Positions 43,261-52,284 of a DNA stretch of 64,000 bases are shown one piece after another. The translations under genes and the position numbers were made by a program. Where the stretch lies: positions 51,562 through 115,561 of the forward strand of contig MPNA01000010.1 of assembly GCA_002238785.1 (NCBI GenBank). The letters are read 5' to 3'. The stretch is from a bacterium OM1 bin76. GTDB lineage: Bacteria > Actinomycetota > Acidimicrobiia > Spongiisociales > ZC4RG35. Under the pieces are notes generated by a model that did no database searches, was not told the origin of the DNA, and saw only the letters and a program-made list of their open reading frames with translations. Each line of letters starts with the position of its first letter. Position 1 is the first letter of the stretch.

Positions 43261-44274
43261 ATGATCATCGTTATGAAGCAGGACGCCACTGAGCAGCAGA
43301 TCCAGGTGGTGGTGAACCGTCTGGAGTCCATAGATTGCGAGGCACATATTTCGGTGGGTCGATTCCATACTGTCATCGGAGCAGTGGGTGACCGCCAGCA
43401 GATCCTGCAACTGCCGCTGGAGGCGCTGGCCGGAGTCGACAGGGCGGTGCCGGTGATGCTCCCCTTCAAACTGGTCAGCCGTGACTTCCAAGACGAGAAC
43501 ACCGTGATCGAGATCCGCGGAGTCCGGATCGGAGACGGCTCGTTCACCCCCGTCGCCGGACCATGTGCGGTGGAGTCGCGGGACATCCTGTTCCAAACCG
43601 CCGAGGCGGTGAAGAAAGCGGGAGCCACCGTCCTGCGGGGAGACGCCTTCAAACCCCGCACCTCGCCTTTCTCCTTCCAGGGCCTCAAGGAGAAGGGACT
43701 GATCCTGCTGGCCGAGGCCCGGGAGGAATTCGACATGCCGTTCGTGGCGGAGGTGCTCGACCCCCGCGACGTGGACTTGGTGGCAAGCTACGCCGACATG
43801 CTGCGCATCGGAACCCGCAACATGTCCAACTTCGCCCTGCTCACCGAGGTGGGAAGGTCCGACACGCCGGTGATGCTCAAGCGCGGCTTCACCGCTACCT
43901 TGGAGGAGTGGCTGAACGCCGCCGAGTACATCTACAAGGAGGGCAACCAGGACATTCTCATGGTGGAGCGGGGCATCCGGACTTTCGAGACGGCCTCTCG
44001 GAACACGCTCGACATCACTGCGGTGCCGCTGCTCAAGGAACTCTCCCATCTCCCGGTCCTGATCGACCCTTCCCACTCCTCGGGCAAGAGGCAACTGGTG
44101 GCCCCTCTCTCCCGGGCCGCGGTGGCGGTGGGCGCTGACGGGCTCATGATCGACGTCCATCCAACTCCCGAGACGGCTCTGGTGGATGGCGCCCAGGCCA
44201 TTCTCCCCGAAGAGTTCGCCGCGGTGATGCAAAGCGTCAGAGATATAGCCAAAGCTCTGCGGATTCCTCTGTAG
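43261..44274 (+). CDS. aroF: 3-deoxy-7-phosphoheptulonate synthase, type I-beta
   Basis: 337 residues. An N-terminal ferredoxin-like regulatory domain (about 1-75, MIIVMKQDATEQQIQVVV) precedes the barrel with VAGPCAVES, RGDAFKPRTSPFSFQG, LRIGTRNMSNFALL, VMLKRGFTATLEEWL and IDPSHSSGKR. It catalyses the first shikimate pathway step (PEP plus erythrose 4-phosphate). The N-terminal domain in this class mediates feedback control by aromatic amino acids. tyrA follows without a gap. Confidence 0.95.
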   Translation: MIIVMKQDATEQQIQVVVNRLESIDCEAHISVGRFHTVIGAVGDRQQILQLPLEALAGVDRAVPVMLPFKLVSRDFQDENTVIEIRGVRIGDGSFTPVAGPCAVESRDILFQTAEAVKKAGATVLRGDAFKPRTSPFSFQGLKEKGLILLAEAREEFDMPFVAEVLDPRDVDLVASYADMLRIGTRNMSNFALLTEVGRSDTPVMLKRGFTATLEEWLNAAEYIYKEGNQDILMVERGIRTFETASRNTLDITAVPLLKELSHLPVLIDPSHSSGKRQLVAPLSRAAVAVGADGLMIDVHPTPETALVDGAQAILPEEFAAVMQSVRDIAKALRIPL

Positions 44275-45300
44275 ATGCCGTCCGCCGCGGTTGTCGGCAC
44301 CGGGTTGATCGGCGCCTCGGTGGGGGTCGGCCTCAAGGTGGCCGGCTGGCAGGTTGCAGGGTGGGACGCCGACACCGAAAACCTGGCTCAGGCAGTCTCG
44401 ATAGGAGCGGTGACGCCCGTCTCCAGCCTGGAGGAGGCTGTGGACGGTGCGGAACTGGTGGTGCTGGCGGCCTCTCCCAGGGCCATCGTCTCGATTCTCT
44501 CCGACCTTGCCACCCAGGCGCTGGTGACCGACGTCGCCGGCATCAAGCAACCGGTGGTGGAGGCGGCCTGCGGCCTGCCCCGGTTCGTGGGAGGCCATCC
44601 CATGGCCGGACGGGAGGTTTCCGGCCCCCTCGGCGCCAGCGGAGATCTGTTCCGGGGCGCCACCTGGGTGCTGACCACCGACCATGCCTCCGGAGACGAC
44701 CTGCAGAAGCTATCGGAAGTGGTGCGGTCGCTGGGCGCCCAGCCGGTGCAGATGACCGCCGCCCAACACGATCATGTCGTTGCGTTGGTCAGCCACCTGC
44801 CGATGGTGCTGGCCGCCTCGCTGGTGGAGGAATTGGGCGCCGCCGGATCCTCGGCAGACACCATGGTGGCCGGAGGGTTCCGGGACCTCACCCGCATCGC
44901 CCTTTCCAGTTCCGACTGGTGGGCCGACCTGCTGGTCGCCAACCGCAAACCGCTGTCCTCGGTGCTGCGGAAGATCTCCGATGGCCTGCAGGGATGGGCC
45001 GAGCAACTGGAGGCGGAGGAGCGCGCCTGGGTCACCGACCTGTTGGGATCGGCGCGCCGGACCCGCACCAGAATCGCCCCGCCGGGAGAAGGCGTGGGAG
45101 TGCTGCTGGAGGACAAGCCGGGAGAGATCGCCCATGTGGGACAGGCCCTGGCGGTCAGCGGCGTGGACCTGCGCGACCTGCAACTTCGGCACGCCACCCA
45201 CGGCGGCGGGGGAGTGCTCACCCTGTCGGTGCGTCCCGAGGAGGCCGACAGCCTGCGACGAGCTCTCATGGCGGAGGGATTCCGCCTATTGGGAGACTGA
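44275..45300 (+). CDS. tyrA: prephenate dehydrogenase with C-terminal ACT-like domain
   Basis: 341 residues; ATG follows directly on the DAHP synthase stop. NAD motif VVGTGLIGASVGVGL, GGHPMAGREVSG (substrate His), QHDHVVALVSHLP, and FRDLTRIALSSSDWW are TyrA hallmarks. The last 75 residues (GVGVLLEDKPGEIAHVGQAL) form an ACT-like regulatory domain, suggesting tyrosine feedback. Paired with aroF, this is an aromatic amino-acid operon. Confidence 0.94.
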   Translation: MPSAAVVGTGLIGASVGVGLKVAGWQVAGWDADTENLAQAVSIGAVTPVSSLEEAVDGAELVVLAASPRAIVSILSDLATQALVTDVAGIKQPVVEAACGLPRFVGGHPMAGREVSGPLGASGDLFRGATWVLTTDHASGDDLQKLSEVVRSLGAQPVQMTAAQHDHVVALVSHLPMVLAASLVEELGAAGSSADTMVAGGFRDLTRIALSSSDWWADLLVANRKPLSSVLRKISDGLQGWAEQLEAEERAWVTDLLGSARRTRTRIAPPGEGVGVLLEDKPGEIAHVGQALAVSGVDLRDLQLRHATHGGGGVLTLSVRPEEADSLRRALMAEGFRLLGD

Positions 45301-45304
45301 GCCC

Positions 45305-46036
45305 TTGTCGGGTTCACGCCTGCCACCGACGCGGATCCTCTGCTGGAACATGGAGCACCAGAGGGCAAGTTGGCGTTTTCTCAGCGAGAACCGCAGCGAC
45401 GCCGACTTCGCTCTGTTGCAGGAGGCATGCACGCCGCCGGATGAGGTAACCGCTCGGATCGACGTCGGTCCCGGACCGTGGATACATCCGGGTTGGAAGG
45501 GCGCCAAGGCTGTGGTGCGACTCTTGGAACGCTTCTCCATCCACCGGGTGCCGGTGGCCGATATAATCGAATCGGCCGGTACGCACCCTGCCATCGAATC
45601 CACCGCACGGCTGGCGGTGGCCATCGTCAACCTGTGGAAGGGAGAGCGCATCGGCTTGGTCTCTGTCGAGGCGGCCATGGATAGTGGAAGCGCAGAGAGA
45701 GTGCCCAGGATGATCGGTGAGATCCAGGACCACTGCGGCGCCGATCTGCCCTGGATCGTGGGTGCCGACCTGACGACCTGGTGGGACAGCGATTGTCCCG
45801 TATTCGATGAAATGAGGCGGAGAGGCCTGCCCTTGATGGGTCCCTATTCACCGACCTTCTACAGCAAGCTGCACAGAGAACGACCTGCGGACGCCAGGTT
45901 GCAGTTGGACTACGTGTTCGCCTCGAGGTCCATCGCTGACCGGCTCCGCGTCCGGGCACTGAACCAGACTGATGAATGGGGGCCCAGCGACCACTGCCGC
46001 ATCTTGATTGATCTGCAACCGCCGCAGACAATCTGA
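45305..46036 (+). CDS. endonuclease/exonuclease/phosphatase (EEP) fold protein, partly degenerate
   Basis: 243 residues from TTG 45305 (in-frame ATG at 45350 would remove the first EEP strand). RILCWNMEHQ, ALLQEACTPP, and the C-terminal WGPSDHCRI match EEP motifs (Asn, Glu, and the SDH Asp-His). The central GDxN motif reads GADLTTW, so one catalytic position is changed. Follows tyrA by 4 bp but its function is unrelated. Confidence 0.75.
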   Translation: MSGSRLPPTRILCWNMEHQRASWRFLSENRSDADFALLQEACTPPDEVTARIDVGPGPWIHPGWKGAKAVVRLLERFSIHRVPVADIIESAGTHPAIESTARLAVAIVNLWKGERIGLVSVEAAMDSGSAERVPRMIGEIQDHCGADLPWIVGADLTTWWDSDCPVFDEMRRRGLPLMGPYSPTFYSKLHRERPADARLQLDYVFASRSIADRLRVRALNQTDEWGPSDHCRILIDLQPPQTI

Positions 46037-46067
46037 AGCAGCCCGAGGCGTGCCGCGCGGAGGGCGC

Positions 46068-47249
46068 TCAGTCGACGATCGGCTCCGACAGGAGCCCCAG
46101 CAGCGAAGCCACTCCAACTTTGACTCCCACCTCCAGGCAGTCTTCATCTATCTGGAACCACGCCGAATGCAAGTCCCGCCGATCATCCTCGGTCATGGTC
46201 CCCAACCTCATCATCAACCCCGGGACCCTGTTCAGGTAGTAGGAGAAGTCCTCCGCTCCCAGGGAGGTGAAGGTACCCACCACCGCTTCGGCTCCCAGAA
46301 GATGCGCCAGGTATCCGCGGATATTGTCGACGGTGGCGGGGTCGTTGTACACCGGAGGCAGGACCGGCTGCCAGATGGTCTGGGCCACCGCTCCCAGCGG
46401 AGCGACGATCTGCTCGGTGAGGCTGCGGACCAGGTCGGGCAGGATCTCCCGCGCTCCGGGATCGGGGGTGCGGCAGGTTCCGGCCATCACCACCTCGGTG
46501 GGGATCACGTTTTCTGCCTTCCCTCCGCGGATGGTGCCGAAGGTCAGGGAGAATGGAAGCCTCGGATCGACCTTGCGGCTCAGCAGGGCGGGTAGTTCGG
46601 CGAGGACCTTGCCCGCCGCGAACAGCAGGTCGGCGGTGAGATGGGGACGGGCGGTGTGTCCTCCCGGTCCCTGCAGCACGATCCTGACCCGGTCGGTGGA
46701 ACTGGTGATGGCGCCGGCTTTAACACCCACCCTGCCCGATTCCAGGGTGGCGTCCACGTGAAGCGCCGCGATCCCCTGCACGCCGTCGAGCACTCCTTCT
46801 TCCAGCATCTCCGCCGCTCCGCTGGGAAGGGCCTCCTCCGAATGCTGGAAGATCAACCGTACCCTGCCGGGCAGCGGCCCCAGCTTGGTCAGGACCGCCG
46901 CCACCCCCAGGCCGATGGCGGCATGGGCGTCGTGCCCGCAGGCGTGCATCACACCGGGGTTCTCGGAGGCGTAGGCCTTGGCGGGTGGTTCCTGGATGGG
47001 CAGGGCGTCCAGATCGGCGCGCCAGGCCACCAGCGGTCCGCTGTCTCCAACCTCGGCCACCAACCCGGTTCGAGACGGCGACCTAACCCGGGCAGAAATC
47101 CCGTGGGCGGCCAGCGCCTCGGTCAAGAGCGCGGTGGTGCGGACCTCGGTGTGAGCCAGTTCCGGGTACCGATGGAGAGTTCTTCTCACCTCGATAACCT
47201 CGTCGATGACTTCTCTGACGGCTTTTTCGATCAGGCTACGGGAGACCAT
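46068..47249 (-). CDS. M20D family amidohydrolase (hippurate/N-acyl amino acid hydrolase-like)
   Basis: 393 residues. LHRYPELAHTE, WRADLDALPIQE, HACGHDAHAAIGLG, HSEEALPSGA (metal and catalytic Glu pair) and GPGGHTARPH with GAEDFSYYL define the M20D dizinc hydrolases. Possible substrates are N-acyl amino acids or auxin-type conjugates; not predictable. It stands alone, converging on the EEP gene. Confidence 0.9.
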   Translation of the reverse strand: MVSRSLIEKAVREVIDEVIEVRRTLHRYPELAHTEVRTTALLTEALAAHGISARVRSPSRTGLVAEVGDSGPLVAWRADLDALPIQEPPAKAYASENPGVMHACGHDAHAAIGLGVAAVLTKLGPLPGRVRLIFQHSEEALPSGAAEMLEEGVLDGVQGIAALHVDATLESGRVGVKAGAITSSTDRVRIVLQGPGGHTARPHLTADLLFAAGKVLAELPALLSRKVDPRLPFSLTFGTIRGGKAENVIPTEVVMAGTCRTPDPGAREILPDLVRSLTEQIVAPLGAVAQTIWQPVLPPVYNDPATVDNIRGYLAHLLGAEAVVGTFTSLGAEDFSYYLNRVPGLMMRLGTMTEDDRRDLHSAWFQIDEDCLEVGVKVGVASLLGLLSEPIVD

Positions 47250-47337
47250 TACCCCAAGAAGGCTATCGGAAGCACGAGCGTTGGGCGAAGACGAACTGTC
47301 TCCGGCAGCATGGGATGCGTGGTTCTCGACGCACCGT

Positions 47338-47700
47338 TCAGCCGAGGCCGCCGCCCAGTTGGACCCCCACCCACAGCAGGGCCACCCCCGCCACTGTCAG
47401 CGGGACGGTCCGCCACCACAGCCCAGAGGTTTTCCCGCCGTACTCTTCCAGCGTCTCCACCATCCAGGTGGAGAAGGTGGTCAGGGCGCCCAGCAGTCCG
47501 GTCCCCAGCACCACCGCGACCTGCGGGTGGAGTTGACCGTGGCGCGACAGGGCCACCACCGCTCCCAGAGCCAGCGACCCCGCCAGGTTGACCACCGCGG
47601 CGCCGGTTCCCCCCGGCGTGCGATCGGCCAGCCACACCGAGACCAGCCACCGGATGACCGCTCCGATCCCCCCGGCCAGCGCCACGCCCAGGATCACCAT
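47338..47700 (-). CDS. crcB: fluoride channel FluC/CrcB, copy 1
   Basis: 120 residues from ATG 47700, four membrane segments. GGIGAVIRWLVS, NLAGSLALG and GTGLLGALTTFSTWMVET are the family core, including the Na-binding and Phe-box region. Its start overlaps the end of the second FluC gene by 7 bp; two adjacent Fluc genes usually encode a heterodimeric channel that exports fluoride. Confidence 0.93.
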   Translation of the reverse strand: MVILGVALAGGIGAVIRWLVSVWLADRTPGGTGAAVVNLAGSLALGAVVALSRHGQLHPQVAVVLGTGLLGALTTFSTWMVETLEEYGGKTSGLWWRTVPLTVAGVALLWVGVQLGGGLG

Positions 47701-48089
47701 GCCAGGCTCCGTCGCCGCGCCACCGAGGCAAGGAACAGGCCGGCCAGGATGCTTGCGGCGGCGTAGAGAATGGAGACCACCGGACCCTGCTGGTCCAGCA
47801 GTTCGAAGGCTTCCAGAGCGAAGGTGGAGAAGGTGGTGAGAGCGCCGCAGAAGCCCACCCCCAGCATGGCCCATGCCACCCCACGGCGGGCGCGTCGCTC
47901 CGCCGCGCCGGCCAGGGCCCCCAACACCGCCGAACCCAACAGGTTGGCCGCCAGCGTGGCGACGGGGATCTGCGCCACCGGGGCAACCCAGACACCCAGC
48001 CCGTAGCGAGCCAGCGCACCGACCATCCCACCCAGGAAAACCGCTGCCCCCAAGCGGCCGGAACCCAGCACGGCTGTGGCGGCGTTCAC
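47694..48089 (-). CDS. crcB: fluoride channel FluC/CrcB, copy 2
   Basis: 131 residues from GTG 48089. GGMVGALARYGLG, NLLGSAVLGALAG and GVGFCGALTTFSTFALE match FluC. Longer upstream in-frame sequence to 48905 is antisense to nadE and not coding. First of the fluC pair and divergent from nadE. No convincing fluoride riboswitch was found in the 99 bp upstream. Confidence 0.92.
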   Translation of the reverse strand: MNAATAVLGSGRLGAAVFLGGMVGALARYGLGVWVAPVAQIPVATLAANLLGSAVLGALAGAAERRARRGVAWAMLGVGFCGALTTFSTFALEAFELLDQQGPVVSILYAAASILAGLFLASVARRRSLAW

Positions 48090-48188
48090 GGGCCGGCGCC
48101 GCCCCGGGACACCGGTGGGAAGAGTTCCATCTCCTGCGAAGATAACCGACTTGGGGGGTGGGGGCCCGGGTTCCGTATTCTTAGGCAG

Positions 48189-49844
48189 ATGCCGTTTCGG
48201 ATAGCTGGCGCCCAATTGAACCTGGTGGTTGGTGACCTCGATGGCAACTGCCGGCGGATCCTCGAGGCGATAACCTGGGCCGAGGATGAGGGGGCCGATC
48301 TGCTGGTGCTCCCGGAGTTGGCGGTCAGCGGGTACCCGCCCGAGGACCTGGCGTTGCGCACCGACTTCGTCAGTGCCAACCGGCAGGTGCTGCAGCGCCT
48401 TGCCGCACGCAGCGCCGGGACCACCTCGGTGGTGGGCTTCCTGGACGCCACCGGGCCGGGACGCGGATCGTCGGGCGATGCCTATACCAGGGGGGTGGCC
48501 AATGCGGCGGCCATCCTGGGACAGGGGCGGATCAAGGGGGTGTATCGCAAGAGGCTGCTGCCCAACTACGGCGTCTTCGACGAGCGCCGCTGGTTCCGTG
48601 CGGGAGAGGGGCCGGTTCGCACTTGGCCGGTGTCGGGCGTGCAGGTGGGAGTCTCCATCTGCGAGGACCTGTGGACCGCCGACGGCCCCTGGAAGCATAT
48701 GGCGGAGGGCGGCGCCGATGTGATCGTCAACATCAACGCCTCTCCCCATCACCTCGGCAAGGCCGCGCAGCGAGAGGAACTGGTGTCCCGGAGAGCCCGG
48801 CAGGCCGGCGCGCCGCTGGTCTACTTGAACCTGGTGGGCGGCCAGGACGAGTTGGTGTTCGACGGCGCCTCGCTGGTGGCCGCCTCCGACGGATCCGTGA
48901 TCCACCGGTCGCCGCAGTTCTCCGAGGACCGCTTCGTTCTGGATGTCCCCCTAGCCGGAGAGGAGGCCGCGCCCACGTCGTCGCCGCGAGAATGGATGCA
49001 GCCGGAGGAGGAGATGTGGTCGGCGGTCGCCCTGGCCACCGGCGACTACGTGCGCAAGAACGGCTTCCGATCGGCGATGGTGGGCCTGTCGGGCGGGATC
49101 GACTCGGCGGTCACGGCCTGCCTGGCGGCTGACGCGCTGGGCGCCGACCGGGTGTGGGGGGTCTCCATGCCGTCGATGTACAGCTCCGAGCATTCCAAGA
49201 CCGACGCCAAGCGGCTGGCCTCCAACCTGGGGATCCGCTTCGACATGGTCCCCATCGAACGGGTGCACCGCGCCTTTGGGGAGACCCTGTCACCGGTGAT
49301 GGGAAGCGACGATTGGGGAGTGGCGGGTGAGAACCTGCAGGCCCGTGCCCGGGGGTCGTTGCTGATGGCGCTTTCCAACCGTCACGGCGGACTGGTGCTG
49401 GCCACCGGCAACAAGTCGGAGCTGTCGGTGGGCTACGCCACCCTGTACGGCGACATGGTGGGCGGGTTCGCGCCGATCAAGGACATTTACAAGACCTGGG
49501 TCTACCGGCTGGCGCGGTGGAGAAACCGCCGGGGTCCGGTGATTCCCGAGGGGATCATCACCAAGCCGCCGTCCGCCGAACTGCGGCCCAACCAGCTTGA
49601 TACCGACTCCTTGCCTCCCTATGATGATTTGGATTCCGTGTTGGGCATGTACATAGATTCCGAGCTTTCGGTGGAACGGATCACGGCATCGGGATTCGAT
49701 GCGGCGATGGTGCGCCGGGTGGTGGGACTGGTAGAGAGGTCCGAATACAAAAGACACCAGTCGGCGCCGGGTCCCAAGGTAACCACCAAGAGCCTGGGAC
49801 GGGAACGCCGCCGTCCCCTCACCAGCGGATGGAACCGCCTGTGA
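48189..49844 (+). CDS. nadE: glutamine-dependent NAD+ synthetase
   Basis: 551 residues. The N-terminal nitrilase-type glutaminase has the Glu-Lys-Cys triad in VLPELAVSGYPPEDL, YRKRLLPNYGVFDE and GVSICEDLW. The C-terminal synthetase has the P-loop GLSGGIDSAV and the adenylation region LATGNKSELSVGY. It converts nicotinic acid adenine dinucleotide to NAD. Length is normal for the two-domain type. The last 16 bp overlap the next gene if ATG 49829 is used there. Confidence 0.96.
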   Translation: MPFRIAGAQLNLVVGDLDGNCRRILEAITWAEDEGADLLVLPELAVSGYPPEDLALRTDFVSANRQVLQRLAARSAGTTSVVGFLDATGPGRGSSGDAYTRGVANAAAILGQGRIKGVYRKRLLPNYGVFDERRWFRAGEGPVRTWPVSGVQVGVSICEDLWTADGPWKHMAEGGADVIVNINASPHHLGKAAQREELVSRRARQAGAPLVYLNLVGGQDELVFDGASLVAASDGSVIHRSPQFSEDRFVLDVPLAGEEAAPTSSPREWMQPEEEMWSAVALATGDYVRKNGFRSAMVGLSGGIDSAVTACLAADALGADRVWGVSMPSMYSSEHSKTDAKRLASNLGIRFDMVPIERVHRAFGETLSPVMGSDDWGVAGENLQARARGSLLMALSNRHGGLVLATGNKSELSVGYATLYGDMVGGFAPIKDIYKTWVYRLARWRNRRGPVIPEGIITKPPSAELRPNQLDTDSLPPYDDLDSVLGMYIDSELSVERITASGFDAAMVRRVVGLVERSEYKRHQSAPGPKVTTKSLGRERRRPLTSGWNRL

Positions 49845-50659
49845 GCGCCGCTCCAATCCTGGTCAACGGGCAGCCATCGGGAGAGATGGTGTTCTCGGTT
49901 AACAGCCCCACCATCCAGCGTGGTGACGGGTGCTTCGAGGTGATGCGGGTGTACGGAGGCCATCCGTTCGAAGCCGGACCGCACCTGGACCGGCTGGAGC
50001 GGTCGGCGCGGATGCTGGACCTGCAGACCCCCGATCGCGCCGATCTCGACTCCTGGGTGGAACAGGTGGCGGCACACGGTCCGGAGGGCCTGGTGCGGGT
50101 CATGCTGGGCCGCGGCCAAAAGCCCGGTGACGAGTTGTGCGTGGTGATGTGGCACGACGTTCCCCACCGGGCCGACCGGATTCGCCTCAGGGTGATGACC
50201 GCGCCCTGGCATTCGGCGGGTCACAAGTGGGACCTGGCTGGCGGCAAGACCCTCTCCTATGCGCCCAACATGGCTGCCACCCGCCGGGCGGTGAGAGACG
50301 GATACGACGAGGCCTTGCTCACCTCCGAGGACGGGACCGTTCTGGAGGGACCGGTGTTCTCGGTGGCCTGGGTGTGCGACGGGGTGTTCGAGACCCCGTC
50401 GTTGGATCTGTGGATCCTGGATTCGATCACCCGCCGGGTGGTGCTGGAGGTGGTGTCCGACCTCGACATCCCCTGCCGAGAGGGCCGCTTCGACCTGGAT
50501 CGGATGCTGGGCGCCGATGAGGCGATGGTGATCGGGACCACCCGTGAGATAACTCCGATCGTGCAGTTGGATGACCGCCACTACCGGGCCGGCCCGGTGA
50601 CGGCGCGGCTGATCGCCGGATTCAAGAGACGTATTCAGCAGGCTATTGACGGGTCCTGA
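49829..50659 (+). CDS. class IV PLP aminotransferase (4-amino-4-deoxychorismate lyase/BCAT-like)
   Basis: 276 residues from ATG 49829, or 272 from GTG 49841, which gives a GTGA overlap with the nadE stop. RGDGCFEVMRVYGG near the N-terminus, KTLSYAPNMAATRRA with the likely PLP Lys, and DEAMVIGTTREITPI at the C-terminus define fold type IV. ADC lyase for folate is one possibility; D-amino acid transaminase or BCAT cannot be excluded. Confidence 0.85.
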   Translation: MEPPVSAAPILVNGQPSGEMVFSVNSPTIQRGDGCFEVMRVYGGHPFEAGPHLDRLERSARMLDLQTPDRADLDSWVEQVAAHGPEGLVRVMLGRGQKPGDELCVVMWHDVPHRADRIRLRVMTAPWHSAGHKWDLAGGKTLSYAPNMAATRRAVRDGYDEALLTSEDGTVLEGPVFSVAWVCDGVFETPSLDLWILDSITRRVVLEVVSDLDIPCREGRFDLDRMLGADEAMVIGTTREITPIVQLDDRHYRAGPVTARLIAGFKRRIQQAIDGS

Positions 50660-50708
50660 AGAGGTGTGGGTCCCGCTCGAAGGGTGAAGCGAACAGGAGG
50701 ACTGTGAA

Positions 50709-51266
50709 ATGAACAGGCCCAGCAGGCTCTTGGTCTTCAGCTTGGCTGCCGCACTGGCGTCGGTCGGTTCGGCGGCGTGCGCAGGCGACGACGACACGGC
50801 CCTGGTTACCACCACTTCCCGGGTGGTCACCACCGCGGCGCCCACTACCACCGCTCCACCGTTGGAGACCACCACTACCACGGCGCCCACTACCACCGCT
50901 GCCGAACCGGCGGAGGACGCGCAAACGAGTCCACTGGAGTCCGGGGAGATCGAATACCAACTGGTGCGCCAGGTACCCACCCGCGACGGGAACCTGGTGT
51001 TCCTGGAGATCCCGGCGGGCGATTACACCGATATCGACCTGGAGAACCTGGTGCTGTCGGTTTACGAGGAGCGGGACGACCTCTACGAGTTGCATGTGGT
51101 CGACAACGGCGACGTTGTGGACGTGCTGGTCAAGGCGGAGGAGGAGCGGACCCCTGAGGAGAAAGAGTTACTGGACCGCCACTACCTGGTGAGCCTGCTG
51201 GAGGGTTCGGTCTTACGTTTCCAGGGTCCCTTCGCCAACCTGGAGGGCTTCATAATCGGATCCTGA
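50709..51266 (+). CDS. Thr-rich putative lipoprotein
   Basis: 185 residues with AGGAGG 10 bp before the ATG. The signal peptide ends SAACAG, a plausible lipobox. A Thr/Ala-rich low-complexity spacer (about 30-70) leads to a 110-residue acidic domain with repeated Asp/Glu and Val strands. No family recognised. Composition is like the SH3 lipoprotein at 41154 but there is no SH3 domain. Confidence 0.78.
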   Translation: MNRPSRLLVFSLAAALASVGSAACAGDDDTALVTTTSRVVTTAAPTTTAPPLETTTTTAPTTTAAEPAEDAQTSPLESGEIEYQLVRQVPTRDGNLVFLEIPAGDYTDIDLENLVLSVYEERDDLYELHVVDNGDVVDVLVKAEEERTPEEKELLDRHYLVSLLEGSVLRFQGPFANLEGFIIGS

Positions 51267-51336
51267 CGGCAGGGCCTCCGGCAGTTCACACACCGTCGGA
51301 CACAATACACCCCCGTCAAGTAATCTTGCGGGAGCA

Positions 51337-52284
51337 GTGGATCCTGCTCCCCTGCCCCGGATAGGCCCCGTAGAAGGCGTGTTGGAAGTGGTCCGGCGGG
51401 GGTTGAAGACCGGCACCAACAAACTGGGCCTCCTCCTTGTCCTGCTCGATGTTGCCAGGGAGAGAATCGAAGACAACAGACCCGTTTCCAGAGAAGAACT
51501 GGTTGACCGGACCCTGCACCTGCATTGGCAGCATGGCCGGCCCTACGGAGAGATGGAACTTCGACAGATGCAGGCCAGGAAGGCTCGAATGGACGGCAGC
51601 GTCGCAACGGACACCACTGTCATGCAACAGGTCCATCGGCTCCGCCGGTTTCTGCGAGACACCGGGCATGGCGGTGTTCGAGACTATTCGTTTCCAGTAG
51701 TCCTGCACCGCGTGGTGGATCCCGGGTGGGAAACCGCTCTGGGGAAGGCACGCAGGGCTATCGCAAAGGACTTGTGGAGAAACCCTGTCAAGCGTCTGCA
51801 GAATCTTCCTGGACGATCAGAGCCGTTCCTCTACACCGTTGTCGGGAATCAGATGCAATTCCTGCCCGATGTTCCCCGGCAATTGGCAAAGTACTCGGAT
51901 GTGCTGAAACCGTTGATTCAATTCGAGTTTGCGCAACTGGCCGCAAGGGCCAGCGGGGAGCATCGGAAGGACCGAACCTTCGACCTGCGACGGCATCTGT
52001 TCCGCAGTGAGCGGGCAATGATTCCGCCAGGCATCAGAGAAGGCCTGATCGGACTCCAGAACAACAGATGCGTGTACACCGGCCGTCCCCTCAGCTCGGA
52101 TCCCGAGTTGGACCATGTGATACCGTGGGCGCGGACGCCTCTTTCCCACATTGAGAATCTCGTCATGACGCGCCGATCTGTCAACCGGGAGAAGTCCGAC
52201 TCACTCCTGGGCCCGGTCCTTGTGAACAAGTGGCTTGATCACGTCGCCCGGGAACCTCGAAGGATCTGGCAACTCGCCGACTAG
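51337..52284 (+). CDS. HNH endonuclease domain protein
   Basis: 315 residues from GTG 51337. The C-terminal HNH site is readable: CVYTGRPL, PELDHVIPWART (Asp-His), HIENLVMTRRSVNREKSD (Asn and second metal residue). The first 230 residues are basic and helical without a recognised domain, containing RKDRTFDLRRHLF. Composition is less GC-rich than the housekeeping genes around, and the next 530 bp are gene-free, consistent with an accessory insertion. A defence or mobile-DNA role is plausible but not shown. Confidence 0.8.
   Translation: MDPAPLPRIGPVEGVLEVVRRGLKTGTNKLGLLLVLLDVARERIEDNRPVSREELVDRTLHLHWQHGRPYGEMELRQMQARKARMDGSVATDTTVMQQVHRLRRFLRDTGHGGVRDYSFPVVLHRVVDPGWETALGKARRAIAKDLWRNPVKRLQNLPGRSEPFLYTVVGNQMQFLPDVPRQLAKYSDVLKPLIQFEFAQLAARASGEHRKDRTFDLRRHLFRSERAMIPPGIREGLIGLQNNRCVYTGRPLSSDPELDHVIPWARTPLSHIENLVMTRRSVNREKSDSLLGPVLVNKWLDHVAREPRRIWQLAD

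Noticed and set aside
48090..48188. Possible fluoride riboswitch upstream of the fluC pair (GGAGATGGAACTCTTCC on the minus strand)
   Set aside because: The first stem looks vaguely right, but the conserved AACCGC and the 3' TGATG-CTCC part are missing.
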